Shown here: piece by piece, positions 16,954-25,919 of the stretch
Position numbering within the stretch: the stretch's first letter is position 1
Layout: every line of letters starts with the position of its first letter
DNA from: Kangiellaceae bacterium
Lineage (GTDB): Bacteria > Pseudomonadota > Gammaproteobacteria > Enterobacterales > Kangiellaceae
NCBI GenBank assembly: GCA_026196875.1
Contig: JAPHTP010000015.1
Span: 1-64,000 of the forward strand
Length of the DNA: 64,000 nucleotides
Direction of reading: 5' to 3'
Position numbers and translations under genes: made by a program
Notes under the pieces: generated by a model
Database searches by the model: none
What the model saw: the letters and a program-made list of their open reading frames with translations, nothing else
What the model was told of the DNA's origin: nothing

Positions 16954-18369
16954 TTAGGTATCTTTGTTTACCAATTCCGAAAGTCGGCTTTCTACTCCTG
17001 TTGAATTGTAAGCGGAAACGGCAAAGTAATAAGTTGTACCAGTCCTTAGCTCCTCGAAAACATGAGTCAAGTTATTTGGATCTTCAATCGTAATTAACTG
17101 GTCTAAGTCATCAGCGTTTTCACCATAATAAATTTTGTATCCGGCGAGATCGTCCAACTCAGAGTCATCGGTATAGGCGGTTGGTGCTGCCCAAGAAAGG
17201 GTTGCTGTGCCGTGAGTTGCAGACACTAAAATATCGATTTGTGTTTGCGTAGTTGTGCCCTCGGAGTCAGTGATTTCAGCAGTAATAGTGTGGGTTGATG
17301 CGCTTAAAGACACATTGATGGATGCGCCATTGCCAATTTCGCCTTCTATATCCGAATACCAAATGACGTTTTGACTAATATCTCCATCTTCTGAATCGGT
17401 CGCTGAAGCCGTGAAAGTGATTACGTCTGAGTCATAAAAACTGTTACCACCGACCGGTGCCGTTATTGAAATTTCCGGTGCGATGTTAATAGTTTCATTT
17501 ACTGAAACAATAATGATTTCGGAAACTTCTTCACCTTCAGAGTCCGTGATAGTCGCAGTAATTGTATGGCTTCCAACACTTAAAACTGTGCTAAAGCTTG
17601 AACCTGTTCCAAGCGCGCCATCAAGATTAGAAGACCACTCGATATTTGTGCTTAGATCACCGTCTTCATTGTCATCTGCAGTTGCAGTAAAAGTAATACT
17701 TTGGCCATCAGAAAAACTACTACCGCCAACCGGCGCAGTGATTGATATTTGCGGTACAGTGTTAGCTGCTTCATTGACTGAAACTGAAATGCTTTGAGAA
17801 GTTTCTTCACCGCCAGAATCTGTAACAGTAGCGGTAATTGTATGGCTTCCAGCACTCAAAACCGCTGTGAGTTCTGCGCCTGTTCCCAGTGCGCCGTCAA
17901 GATTGGAAGACCACTGGACGTTTTGGCTTAAGTTGCCATCCTCATTATCATCCGCAGTTGCGGTAAAAGCGATTTCCTGCCCATCAGAAAAATTAGCACC
18001 CGAAGAAGGGGACGTGATGTCTAAGTTTGGCGCGCTATTAGCTACCGGCCCCGGATTTGTTTGGCCTCCCTGGGAAACTTGAGTGGTTACGGTAGAATCC
18101 GAACCTCCGCCTCCACAGGCTGAAATAAATAACTGTGATGCTGCGAGCATAACGCCAGCTATGCTTGAACGACTCCAGGTCTGCTGGTTGAGTGCTTTTC
18201 TAAGTTGTTTTTGGTTGATATAACCGAGTTGAATGAGCGACTCACCAAGCCGCTGACTCGTTTGGCGCTGTAATAGTAATGCTTGTTCCAACTGCTCAGA
18301 GCTGAGCCAACCTTTGTTGATCAGCACATTACCGATGCGGGAATTTTCCTTATTTTCCACAATATTCAC
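16954..18369 (-). CDS. MshEN (c-di-GMP-binding type) - internal lipobox - Ig-like x3 - FN3 protein
   Basis: 471 residues, GTG start with GGGAGG 7 bp upstream. Residues 11-34 (RIGNVLINKG to Q34) and 40-63 (RLGESLIQLG to Q63) are two 24-residue motifs separated by exactly 5 residues, the canonical c-di-GMP-binding MshEN layout known from MshE ATPases. After Arg67 comes a hydrophobic run ending in the lipobox ISAC (Cys85) followed by GGGGSDS. Then three Ig/PKD-like repeats of about 92 residues sharing FTATADDNEDG and WSSNLDGALGTG, and an FN3 domain (about 380-470, TATLSWAAP, YYFAVSAYNS). No pilus ATPase part exists. The N-terminal domain should be cytosolic and the rest outside the inner membrane. 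Function unknown; c-di-GMP-controlled anchoring or release is inference. Confidence 0.8.
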   Translation of the reverse strand: MNIVENKENSRIGNVLINKGWLSSEQLEQALLLQRQTSQRLGESLIQLGYINQKQLRKALNQQTWSRSSIAGVMLAASQLFISACGGGGSDSTVTTQVSQGGQTNPGPVANSAPNLDITSPSSGANFSDGQEIAFTATADDNEDGNLSQNVQWSSNLDGALGTGAELTAVLSAGSHTITATVTDSGGEETSQSISVSVNEAANTVPQISITAPVGGSSFSDGQSITFTATADDNEDGDLSTNIEWSSNLDGALGTGSSFSTVLSVGSHTITATITDSEGEEVSEIIIVSVNETINIAPEISITAPVGGNSFYDSDVITFTASATDSEDGDISQNVIWYSDIEGEIGNGASINVSLSASTHTITAEITDSEGTTTQTQIDILVSATHGTATLSWAAPTAYTDDSELDDLAGYKIYYGENADDLDQLITIEDPNNLTHVFEELRTGTTYYFAVSAYNSTGVESRLSELVNKDT

Positions 18370-18790
18370 TATCTAACCTCCCGAACAACAAGCTCTGCAG
18401 CTGTTGCAAGTGATATCTTGAGAGCCAAGCCTAAGTATAGAACAGCGAAAATTCGATTTTTACATTATTCAAAAACTATTAAAGGGATAAACATAAATAT
18501 TCTAAGTTTTCTGGTGCTTATAAAAAATGGCCATTTATTATTAGCTGGAACCGGGTGTATTGGACGTGTTGAAGAAGAGAGAATGTTTTTTGAATGCTAG
18601 CGTAAAAATGTTTTTGTGGATTAGATGCTTAAACGACTATACCGTCGGTTTATCTAATACCCTATTTCATTCAGTTTCAGGGCAATTTCTAGAGCATTTT
18701 TCGCTGAGTCAAATTATCAATCAGCACCAATCAAATGTTCCGATTAGTGCCGAACAGAGTAATTATTGTTAATAGACAAATGTATAAGTT
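18370..18790. other. 421-bp gap with an imperfect long hairpin
   Basis: Between two minus-strand genes; no convincing ORF. ATTAGAT (18620-18626) pairs with ATCTAAT (18652-18658), and inside it AAACGAC pairs with GTCG(G)TTT, giving a hairpin of about 39 bp with a 4-nt bulge. The strip next to 18370 contains the strong ribosome site of the MshEN gene. I searched for a GEMM-type c-di-GMP riboswitch here and saw none. Confidence 0.35.
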
Positions 18791-19957
18791 TTAACTTCTA
18801 AGGTTTTTTACTTGCTCTAAGCGTCGTTTTAAAAATCTCTGCCATCCAGGGCTGAGACTTGAAGAGAGCTCAACCGCTTTTTCGTGTGCTTTTATCGATT
18901 CATCATATCTATTCATAGACTTATAGACTTCGCCTAAGCCACTAAAAGCGGCTGCTGATTTTGGATGAGCTTTAACTATGTCTTTATATAGCGCGAGAGC
19001 TTTTTGTGGTTGTTTATCGTCTAACAAAACATCCGCAATATCTCTCAAGGCCTCTTCTGGGATTGCTTTGTCGGTATTATAGATTTCGCCCCTTAGCTTG
19101 AAATATTGCTTAAGCTGATTCATTCCACCAAACTTTTCGAATTCAGCATGGCTGGTAAAGCGAGGAGATTGGTAGTCACTAAACACAAAAGTTAATCCTT
19201 CAAACATGGTTAAATACGGGGTGGTCATGTGGGTTTGTTTTTTCATTAAACGATAGGACCAACGCAACTTTTTTAGCGGCTTTTCTTTTAAAAGTGAAAT
19301 AAACTCATTAAACGCGTCGGTTGTTCTGGCACCTTCTTCAGCTTTGCCTGCCAAGCTAAAATAAAATGATTTATTGAGTAAGTTTTTATTTTCGGCCAAC
19401 TTCGTAAACGCTTTGTAAACGGCTTTATCTCCATTTTGCAAAACAGGGCTAGCGGCGATGTATTTTTCAAACAGGTTTGGGTGCGTGGCTAAAGTTCGAG
19501 AAGTAAAGTAGCCTGCCATCGAATGCCCGAAAAGGGTATTTATGCCGCTAGTTCGATACTGCTTGTTGATGTATCCAAAAACTTCGGTTTCAATAAACTG
19601 AATGAACTTTTCCCTTTCCCTGCCTAAATCTCTTCCTCGTGTGCCCGGATTATTAGGCAAACCAACAACAATCATCTCCGGGATACGTTCTTGCTCGGCG
19701 AGCAGCGTGGCTGCAGTCACTGCATGTTGGAAATGGCGATCACCGTCGAGGAGATACAGAACAGGGTAGGTATCTTTTGATTCATGATAATTTGCCGGTA
19801 AGTGGATCCATAGATTTCTTTTCTCTTGCAATAAATTAGAGTCAAATGAAACGCGTATTCCATTTTCTTTAGATACAGATTCACTTTGAATGTTTGAACC
19901 TTGGGCTAACTGGCTGAAATTCAGTATAAGAATTAGTAACAGGCTGGATATTTTCAC
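18791..19957 (-). CDS. Secreted alpha/beta-hydrolase esterase with TPR tail
   Basis: 388 residues. Signal peptide (cut after AQG). The esterase-D/enterochelin-esterase-like domain (about 25-285) has YPVLYLLDGDRHFQH, the nucleophile elbow LFGHSMAGYF (Ser near 147) and a late His in THMTTPYL. Residues 305-388 form TPR repeats (PQKALALYKDIVKAHPKSAAA, then MNRYDESIKAHEKAVEL). This esterase-plus-TPR arrangement is frequent in Alteromonadales-like genomes; substrates are unknown. Monocistronic. Confidence 0.85.
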   Translation of the reverse strand: MKISSLLLILILNFSQLAQGSNIQSESVSKENGIRVSFDSNLLQEKRNLWIHLPANYHESKDTYPVLYLLDGDRHFQHAVTAATLLAEQERIPEMIVVGLPNNPGTRGRDLGREREKFIQFIETEVFGYINKQYRTSGINTLFGHSMAGYFTSRTLATHPNLFEKYIAASPVLQNGDKAVYKAFTKLAENKNLLNKSFYFSLAGKAEEGARTTDAFNEFISLLKEKPLKKLRWSYRLMKKQTHMTTPYLTMFEGLTFVFSDYQSPRFTSHAEFEKFGGMNQLKQYFKLRGEIYNTDKAIPEEALRDIADVLLDDKQPQKALALYKDIVKAHPKSAAAFSGLGEVYKSMNRYDESIKAHEKAVELSSSLSPGWQRFLKRRLEQVKNLRS

Positions 19958-20191
19958 TTTGATACTTCCTAAGTGTTATAAAGACCTGTTGGTTATACCT
20001 TTATCTATAAGAGTTTCAATTCTAGTGAGATGAGTAGCGACCTTTTTGCGGTAAGTTTTCTATATTGCATGCTTAAACAATATTTAAAAAAATAAACTCA
20101 ATGTGTCCAAACATACAGCTTCAGTGTGTCTAGTATGTATCGGAAGCATATTCCGGTAGTATAAACTTTAATTATTGAACAAGGAGTTAAT

Positions 20192-20533
20192 ATGTCACAA
20201 CAAAAATATCTTTGCATTCAACGCAGTCAGGGAGGCCAATGTGAGCCTCCTTCGCCGGCGCAGATGGAGCAGATGTTTGCTAAATTTAATGCCTGGAAAG
20301 AAAAGTTCAAAGATAATATTCTCGATATGGGAGGCAAGTTAGAACCATCCGGCGCGGTAGTAAAATCGGATAGTGTGATTGACGGGCCTTTTGTTGAGGT
20401 GAAAGAAATTATTGGTGGGTACATGTTAATCCAGGCTAATAATATCGAGCAAGCGATGCAAGTGGTAAAAGAAAGCCCCGGAGTCGCTATGCCCGGCTCC
20501 AGTGTTGAAATTAGACCTATTGCTATGCCGTGA
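20192..20533 (+). CDS. YCII-domain (DGPF) protein
   Basis: 113 residues, ribosome site AAGGAG 8 bp before ATG. VIDGPFVEVKEIIGGYMLIQ is the DGPF motif of the YCII/PhnB-like superfamily, and the C-terminus has SVEIRPIAMP as usual. Its stop overlaps the GTG of the next gene (GTGA), so the two are translationally coupled. In many bacteria DGPF proteins are paired with ECF42-type sigma factors, as here. Upstream, CGGAA/TTCCG (20141-20155) and two TGTGTC copies (20102, 20125) might be promoter elements. Confidence 0.88.
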   Translation: MSQQKYLCIQRSQGGQCEPPSPAQMEQMFAKFNAWKEKFKDNILDMGGKLEPSGAVVKSDSVIDGPFVEVKEIIGGYMLIQANNIEQAMQVVKESPGVAMPGSSVEIRPIAMP

Positions 20534-21786
20534 GTGGTAAAACTCTACCAGACCACTTCTTTCGCCGGGAGTATGGCAAATTAATTGCTGTACTCTCCCG
20601 TCGTTTCGGCGGTTATCAAATTGAAGCCATAGAGGATGCGGTTCAAAATGCTTTGGTCAAGTCCATCGAGCAATGGACTTATCAGGAGTTACCGGAGAAT
20701 CCTTCTGCCTGGCTGTTTACCGTCGCAAAAAACAATCTACTCAATGAGCTTCGTAACCAATCCAGTCGAACAGCCTTAATTGAACAACATTCTTTAGAAA
20801 TAAATCAAGGGTCAGAGTTAAATCAAAATTTGGAGCCTTCATATTTTCTTTCTCAAGAAATTAATGATGATCTACTAAATTTGCTCTTTGTTGGTTGTGA
20901 TAAGAGTCTGCCGCTCGAGTCACAGATTGTATTTACCTTAAGGATTTTATGTGGCTTTAGTATTGATGAAATTGCAGAACGGCTTTTTATTTCGAAACAG
21001 AATACTTACAAACGTTTACAGCGTGCCAAGAATAAATTACGCAATACGATTTCGGCCAATATTGAATTAAGTTTTGAAGAAAAAACAGAGCGATTATCAA
21101 CTGTGGTCAAAGTACTTTATTTAATGTTTACCGAAGGGTATTTCTCTTCGCATGCTGACTTTACTATTCGCCAAGAATTATGTGAGGAGGCATTACGTCT
21201 AGGCGAGATTTTGGCGAACAATAAACTTGGTCAGAAGCCTGAACCTTATGCTTTGTTAGCACTTATAAATCTGCATTTTGCGCGCTTACCTGCAAGGCAA
21301 GATCATGGTGGTGGGTTGTTATTACTTGAGGAACAAGATCGCACTAAGTGGAGAGCTGAATTCGTTCAAACAGGACTTTTCTGGCTGAGTAAATCAGCAA
21401 CAGGCGAAAAATTTACGCGTTACCATGCTGAAGCGGGGATTGCTGCTGAGTATTGTTTAGCCTCATCATATTCAACAATTCGTTGGGATAAAGTGGTGGA
21501 AAACTACCAGCTGTTGGAACGTTTCAACCCGTCACCGTTACATTTCCTTAACCGCATCATTGCAACTGCTGAGTGGAAGGGGGCAAAACATGCGCTAGCT
21601 ATTTTAGAAGAGTTTGAGGCGCCGACTTGGTTAAAATCTACATACATGTGGAAAGCGGTGTTAGCCGATTTATATCTCCGTTCAGAACAGATAGCCGGCC
21701 AGCATATTCAAGCCGCCATCGAGGCTGCGCCATCTGAGCGAATTAGGGCGTTGCTAAAGAAAAGGCTGAAAGTCGATAATGAATGA
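20530..21786 (+). CDS. ECF sigma factor with long TPR-like C-terminal domain (ECF42 type)
   Basis: 418 residues, GTG start overlapping the YCII stop. Region sigma-2 (about 10-75, YQIEAIEDAVQNALVKSIEQ and PSAWLFTVAKN), sigma-4 (about 115-165, FTLRILCGFSIDEIAERLF with ISKQNTYKRLQRAK), then the DUF6596/TPR-like extension with LYLMFTEGYFSS and AGIAAEYCLASS. No anti-sigma gene is nearby; in ECF42 proteins the C-terminal domain itself controls activity. Target promoters cannot be deduced; the ECF42 motif (TGTCGA at -35) is not evident upstream of the operon. Confidence 0.9.
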   Translation: MSGKTLPDHFFRREYGKLIAVLSRRFGGYQIEAIEDAVQNALVKSIEQWTYQELPENPSAWLFTVAKNNLLNELRNQSSRTALIEQHSLEINQGSELNQNLEPSYFLSQEINDDLLNLLFVGCDKSLPLESQIVFTLRILCGFSIDEIAERLFISKQNTYKRLQRAKNKLRNTISANIELSFEEKTERLSTVVKVLYLMFTEGYFSSHADFTIRQELCEEALRLGEILANNKLGQKPEPYALLALINLHFARLPARQDHGGGLLLLEEQDRTKWRAEFVQTGLFWLSKSATGEKFTRYHAEAGIAAEYCLASSYSTIRWDKVVENYQLLERFNPSPLHFLNRIIATAEWKGAKHALAILEEFEAPTWLKSTYMWKAVLADLYLRSEQIAGQHIQAAIEAAPSERIRALLKKRLKVDNE

Positions 21787-21805
21787 TTTTTAAAGAAGAA
21801 CCGAT

Positions 21806-22993
21806 TTAACCTCCAACGATGGAAATCGGAGGCGAAGGATCTTGCTGATATGGCTTGATACAATTTCTGCCGCTACGTTTGGCTAGGTACAATGCTTGGT
21901 CTGCTTTTCTAATGGCTTCTTTTACTGTGTCTTGCTCTAGATTTATTTGGTATAGGCCAAAGCTGCATGTAATTTTAGCAATCTGATTTAAATAGCGAAT
22001 TTCATGTTGCTCAACGGATTGTCGAATCTTTTCGATTTTCTCCATTGACTTAGCTAAATCAGAATGAACCAGAACTAGCACGAACTCTTCGCCGCCCAGT
22101 CTTGCAAGCAGGTCTTCAGTACGGGTTAAATTACCCAGAATGTTCGCGAATTGGACTAGCGCCTCATCACCCATTTGATGACCAAACTTATCGTTAACTT
22201 GCTTAAAGTAGTCGATGTCTGCCAGTACCAAAGTCAAATCTCTGTTCTCTCTCTTAGCTTGTGCCTTGGCCCTTCTAACTGCCTCATCAAATCCCCGTCG
22301 GTTCATCGCACCTGTTAGTTGATCTGTAATCGCAAGGCGTTGCATTTTATGGGACAAGTCATCGGCCAGAATAAAAATGCTGAATAATCCGATACCTGCG
22401 TAAGCAGGAGGTGCAGCAACGAAATTGATTTGTTGATAATAAGAGAGGTAAATTTCATCTTGCTCCGCACCTTGCATCAGCGCCGCGCTCCCCGATAGTA
22501 ATTGCACCAAAGCGTAAATAACGAATACATAGATCGCCCCTATTTCAGCAGCGCGCAAGCGGTGATTTGAGCGTGCGATAACGATAGCGCAAGCACTTAA
22601 AACAATGACTGCAGAAAAGGGAGTAAAAGCCATGCGTAAACCCATATGGTGATCAACGATGGTAAACCAAATAATGAGCAGTTCGATAAAAACTAAATAA
22701 CCGATTAACCAAGCTGGAAAGGCTGGGAGGCGGGCTCTCTGTCGAAATCCGGCGAGTGCTAATCCCTGTTGCAATAACGATGTTGCATTGACAAGGATCC
22801 AATAAATATCCCTATTTGGAAATAGCTCTCGACCTACGTTGAAGATCGAATTTATAATGGCGATAAGAAAGACAATTGACCAGGTCAAGGCGTGCGGACT
22901 GTCTTCCATTGTTTTCCAGGCGATAAAGAATATAACGGATAACATAATGCTGAAAAACAGCATAGTAACAAAGATGTAATCTGAACCGCTCAC
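21806..22993 (-). CDS. Membrane-bound diguanylate cyclase (GGDEF)
   Basis: 395 residues. Seven or so hydrophobic segments in the first 200 residues form a MASE-like membrane sensor. The GGDEF domain (about 220-385) has ITDQLTGAMNRRGF, VLADIDYFKQVNDKFGHQMG, the active signature RLGGEEF, and the inhibitory I-site RTED five residues before it, so it should be an active, product-inhibited c-di-GMP synthase. Not in an operon. Confidence 0.92.
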   Translation of the reverse strand: MSGSDYIFVTMLFFSIMLSVIFFIAWKTMEDSPHALTWSIVFLIAIINSIFNVGRELFPNRDIYWILVNATSLLQQGLALAGFRQRARLPAFPAWLIGYLVFIELLIIWFTIVDHHMGLRMAFTPFSAVIVLSACAIVIARSNHRLRAAEIGAIYVFVIYALVQLLSGSAALMQGAEQDEIYLSYYQQINFVAAPPAYAGIGLFSIFILADDLSHKMQRLAITDQLTGAMNRRGFDEAVRRAKAQAKRENRDLTLVLADIDYFKQVNDKFGHQMGDEALVQFANILGNLTRTEDLLARLGGEEFVLVLVHSDLAKSMEKIEKIRQSVEQHEIRYLNQIAKITCSFGLYQINLEQDTVKEAIRKADQALYLAKRSGRNCIKPYQQDPSPPISIVGG

Positions 22994-23180
22994 AGCTTCC
23001 TAACACCATACTCGCACCATTAAAAATATAGCATATATAGATATCCGAAATGTGCTAAACATAAATTGGTCTAAAAACTCGCTTATCTATAGCAGTAGTT
23101 AGGAGTGGAGAATTTAAATGGCTTATTTTAGGGGGGAGTTTGAGCAATTAGCAGCTAAAATATGGCAAGCTAATAGCAGA

Positions 23181-23212
23181 AAAACTTGGCTGAACCACTC
23201 TGGAATCAGCCA
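23181..23212 (-). terminator. Intrinsic terminator of the 104-aa minus-strand gene
   Basis: TGGCTGA (23187-23193) and TCAGCCA (23206-23212) form a 7-bp stem. Read on the minus strand it is followed by AGTTTTT, the usual T-tract, about 40 bp after the stop at 23252. Confidence 0.7.
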
Positions 23213-23251
23213 GTAAAAATAGAGAATTCGAGTTATTTAAGCTAACCTAAG

Positions 23252-23566
23252 TTAATCTACCACTACCGGATCGGGTAAATATCTGGACGGGCCCCATAGC
23301 TCTATTTTTATATCGTAAACAACTCGCCTCATATCTCGCAGCAGTTCTCTCCATTCGTCAGACTTTGCGAAATTAGCAAAGTGAGTTGCTTCGTTCCAGT
23401 AAACGGATGCCTTAATTTGAGGATCGCCCATAAGGTTTTCAAATGCTCGAAATTCCTTGATTTTTTTATCCTTAACTAATGTTGATATTAAGCGTTGGAC
23501 AGTTTCCCAATATTCTTCTTCACTTACTCCCGGTCGGATACTGTAAGAAATTTGAGATTCAACCAT
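23252..23566 (-). CDS. Small ABM-like (dimeric alpha/beta barrel) protein
   Basis: 104 residues, no signal peptide. The pattern ISYSIRPGVSEEEYWETVQ, EFRAFENLMGDPQIKASVYW and NFAKSDEWRELLRDMRRVVY fits the antibiotic-biosynthesis-monooxygenase-like fold: strand, helix, strand with an aromatic W, closing helix. Such proteins can be oxidases, isomerases or simple binders; there are no diagnostic catalytic residues. Ribosome site is weak. Ends in an intrinsic terminator, so it is a single-gene transcript. Confidence 0.55.
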   Translation of the reverse strand: MVESQISYSIRPGVSEEEYWETVQRLISTLVKDKKIKEFRAFENLMGDPQIKASVYWNEATHFANFAKSDEWRELLRDMRRVVYDIKIELWGPSRYLPDPVVVD

Positions 23567-23711
23567 AATACTAGCTCCAATGTTGATTTTATTGTTGGTT
23601 ACATATTAACCGAAATAAGTGCAAATAACGGTCCGACCTTCACAATCTAATTTGACCCTTTTAATATAGAAGACTCGTTTGTAGAGCTATTGTTCAAAAT
23701 AGGCTCAGTTT

Positions 23712-24461
23712 ATGACAATTAATAAGTATTTGCTTAGTGGTTTATTAGCTATTTGCGTCGGCATAGGATTTGTTCTTGGAAGTTTTAACTCTGCTGAGAT
23801 CAAAAAACAGAACAAGGATGAACTAAGTGTTTCTGAGAATACTGTTTCTAGAGAAGACATAGCAGCTAAAGCACTGAATAAACCTGAACAAGATTTAGTT
23901 AAAACCACTCGTTTAATTAAACACAATCAAAAAAGCCCTGCGATTGATATGAACGGACTTAATGAGCTTAAAGTTGAAAATCAAAGCCTAAAAAATAAGA
24001 TTGCTGAGTTAGAGGCTCAACTATCTACTAAAAGCGAAAAAACAGATATCGCGCCTGGCTACCAGCAACAGGCATTATCGTCAGAACAGCTGGGCGAGCA
24101 GGCATTGAAACATGTAGAGATGTTAATGAGAAAACGGGTCATGGAAATCTCAGGAGAACAGTTGGAAGATTTTGAACAAAGATTTGCCCAGACTGATAGC
24201 AGTAGTGATTGGAGCAGAGATTATCAGGTTAAACTCGAGAGTTTTATCCAAAAGAATAATGAAAAAGGGACTCACTATATTCAAGATTTAAGATGTAAAT
24301 CTAAACTATGCCGACTAGAGATAGGAAGCGATGATCACTCGGCTTGGAATAGTCTGGTTGGAGAAATGATTAATCAAAATTGGTATTCCTCTTTAATGTT
24401 ACAAAAGCCCCAGGTTACTGAATCTGGGACATTGTTGTACTTCTTGCCGGAGAGGCGTTGA
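23712..24461 (+). CDS. Membrane-anchored coiled-coil protein with C-terminal Cys pair
   Basis: 249 residues. One N-terminal TM/signal-anchor (KYLLSGLLAICVGIGFVLGS), a charged linker, a coiled coil (about 78-100, ENQSLKNKIAELEAQL), a helical part and a C-terminal domain with LRCKSKLCRLEIGS, a C-x4-C-R-L-E pattern seen in unnamed exported proteins of gammaproteobacteria and myxobacteria; the two Cys may form a disulfide. Periplasmic topology is likely. No family name or role can be given. Confidence 0.6.
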   Translation: MTINKYLLSGLLAICVGIGFVLGSFNSAEIKKQNKDELSVSENTVSREDIAAKALNKPEQDLVKTTRLIKHNQKSPAIDMNGLNELKVENQSLKNKIAELEAQLSTKSEKTDIAPGYQQQALSSEQLGEQALKHVEMLMRKRVMEISGEQLEDFEQRFAQTDSSSDWSRDYQVKLESFIQKNNEKGTHYIQDLRCKSKLCRLEIGSDDHSAWNSLVGEMINQNWYSSLMLQKPQVTESGTLLYFLPERR

Positions 24462-24509
24462 GAACTAGACTCTGCAGTTATCAATTCTTGAAACCTTTGG
24501 GCTTGTTAG

Positions 24510-25919
24510 CTAGGAACAAATCATTTGACGGTATTGAAAGTAAAACCGCTTTAAAGTCACCATTAGAATTATGATAAGTAATGTCGCCAAACTCACAAGA
24601 GAAAATGCTTCTGCAGAATAGAACAAGTACATAACGGTTACTGCTAAAACCAGATTCATTGAGACTGTTAGTATTGCGATCAATTTACTGGATTTCTGGT
24701 TTTGCAACATACTAAAAAACAAAAAATAACCCAGTTTAAAAATGAAAAAAGCGATGCTAAAAAACACAAAGTACGCTTCTAGTTGATTTATCGATAGAAT
24801 AATCAAAGCAAAAATTGAGTAAGATAACAAAGTCTCGAACAATATTTTTCTGCCAGCTACTAAATAGACCTTCTTGATAAAGGTATTTTTTCCGTTAACG
24901 CGCAGCCGTAACCATAAAAACCGAATCATCTGATTAAATTCACCGGTTGTTCCTGAGTCATATACTCCCAATATGGCAATTAATATAATCGCGATTGAGG
25001 GAACTGAATATGGAATATCTCTTGCTGCTTCATCTATGTTAATAAAGGAGCCGAATAAGATATCAAAGTAGGAAACGTCTTTTATATAACCTGCGATCAA
25101 TATGCATAGAAGAAAGTAATGGAGCGCCCGAGTACTGTGGAATCGATAGTTCCAAAGAGAAATAGATGGCTTGGCGAGCGAAGCACCTACCTTCTGCAAG
25201 ATCCAGAAGTAACATGATAAGTCGAACCTTCGACAAAACAAAGTGAGCTTGCTTTTTACAATAAAAGGATCGAAAGGTGCTTTCTCTGAGGTTATTTTAC
25301 TGTCTGTTTTGGCAAAGAAAGATGGACTTAGTTTGAGAATAATCCAGCAAAAGCAGCCGACAAAAAACAAAATAAAAAACGCTGCGACATATTCCACTGG
25401 AGCAGGTAAATAGGCAAGCGCAACATAATCTTCATTTTTCAAGCCTTTTGCCACTTCATAGACGATATTTCCGCTGGTCACCATCGCTAATACACTTGCA
25501 ATTACCTGATTTACAATAGTTGTTACCATTAAAAAGCAGCAGACAAAAGTCAAACCGAGCATGTGACTGAATGGCATTTCCCCAAACATAACTAACAAGG
25601 CGAGGGGAGTTACAAAAACAAATCCAAAGTAAACGAGTGTGACCCTTAGCAATCGATACCGAAATTGTGGTAATACTTGATTGTAGCGATAGCTGATCAT
25701 TTGTTTCAATCTTTCGGCATAGGATAAGAATAAAACTGAATATCCTACGCCCAAAAATATGGAAAAAGTAAGGCTTAAACCTTGGTGGTTTTGATTACCA
25801 CTCCCTTTGATTGCAAAAAGAATTTCCAGAGCCAGGCCTATCAGTACTATCAATCCAGAAAAAAGACTGATGATCCAACCCGTAGTCATCGTTGTCTTAA
25901 ATAGTTTCCATTCCATCAT
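24510..25919 (-). CDS. ABC transporter membrane subunit (YtrC/D-like)
   Basis: 469 residues with about 12 hydrophobic segments in a loose pattern and no soluble domain. No exporter-family motif is clear, but the gene overlaps the stop of the ABC ATPase (TAATG, 1 bp) and shares its operon with a YtrA-type GntR regulator, so it must be the permease of that transporter. YtrABCDEF-type systems of Bacillus and relatives respond to cell-wall antibiotics. Substrate here is unknown. Confidence 0.75.
   Translation of the reverse strand: MMEWKLFKTTMTTGWIISLFSGLIVLIGLALEILFAIKGSGNQNHQGLSLTFSIFLGVGYSVLFLSYAERLKQMISYRYNQVLPQFRYRLLRVTLVYFGFVFVTPLALLVMFGEMPFSHMLGLTFVCCFLMVTTIVNQVIASVLAMVTSGNIVYEVAKGLKNEDYVALAYLPAPVEYVAAFFILFFVGCFCWIILKLSPSFFAKTDSKITSEKAPFDPFIVKSKLTLFCRRFDLSCYFWILQKVGASLAKPSISLWNYRFHSTRALHYFLLCILIAGYIKDVSYFDILFGSFINIDEAARDIPYSVPSIAIILIAILGVYDSGTTGEFNQMIRFLWLRLRVNGKNTFIKKVYLVAGRKILFETLLSYSIFALIILSINQLEAYFVFFSIAFFIFKLGYFLFFSMLQNQKSSKLIAILTVSMNLVLAVTVMYLFYSAEAFSLVSLATLLIIILMVTLKRFYFQYRQMICS

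Noticed and set aside
18370-18500. GEMM c-di-GMP riboswitch before the MshEN gene
   Set aside because: No match to the conserved GEMM core on the minus strand.
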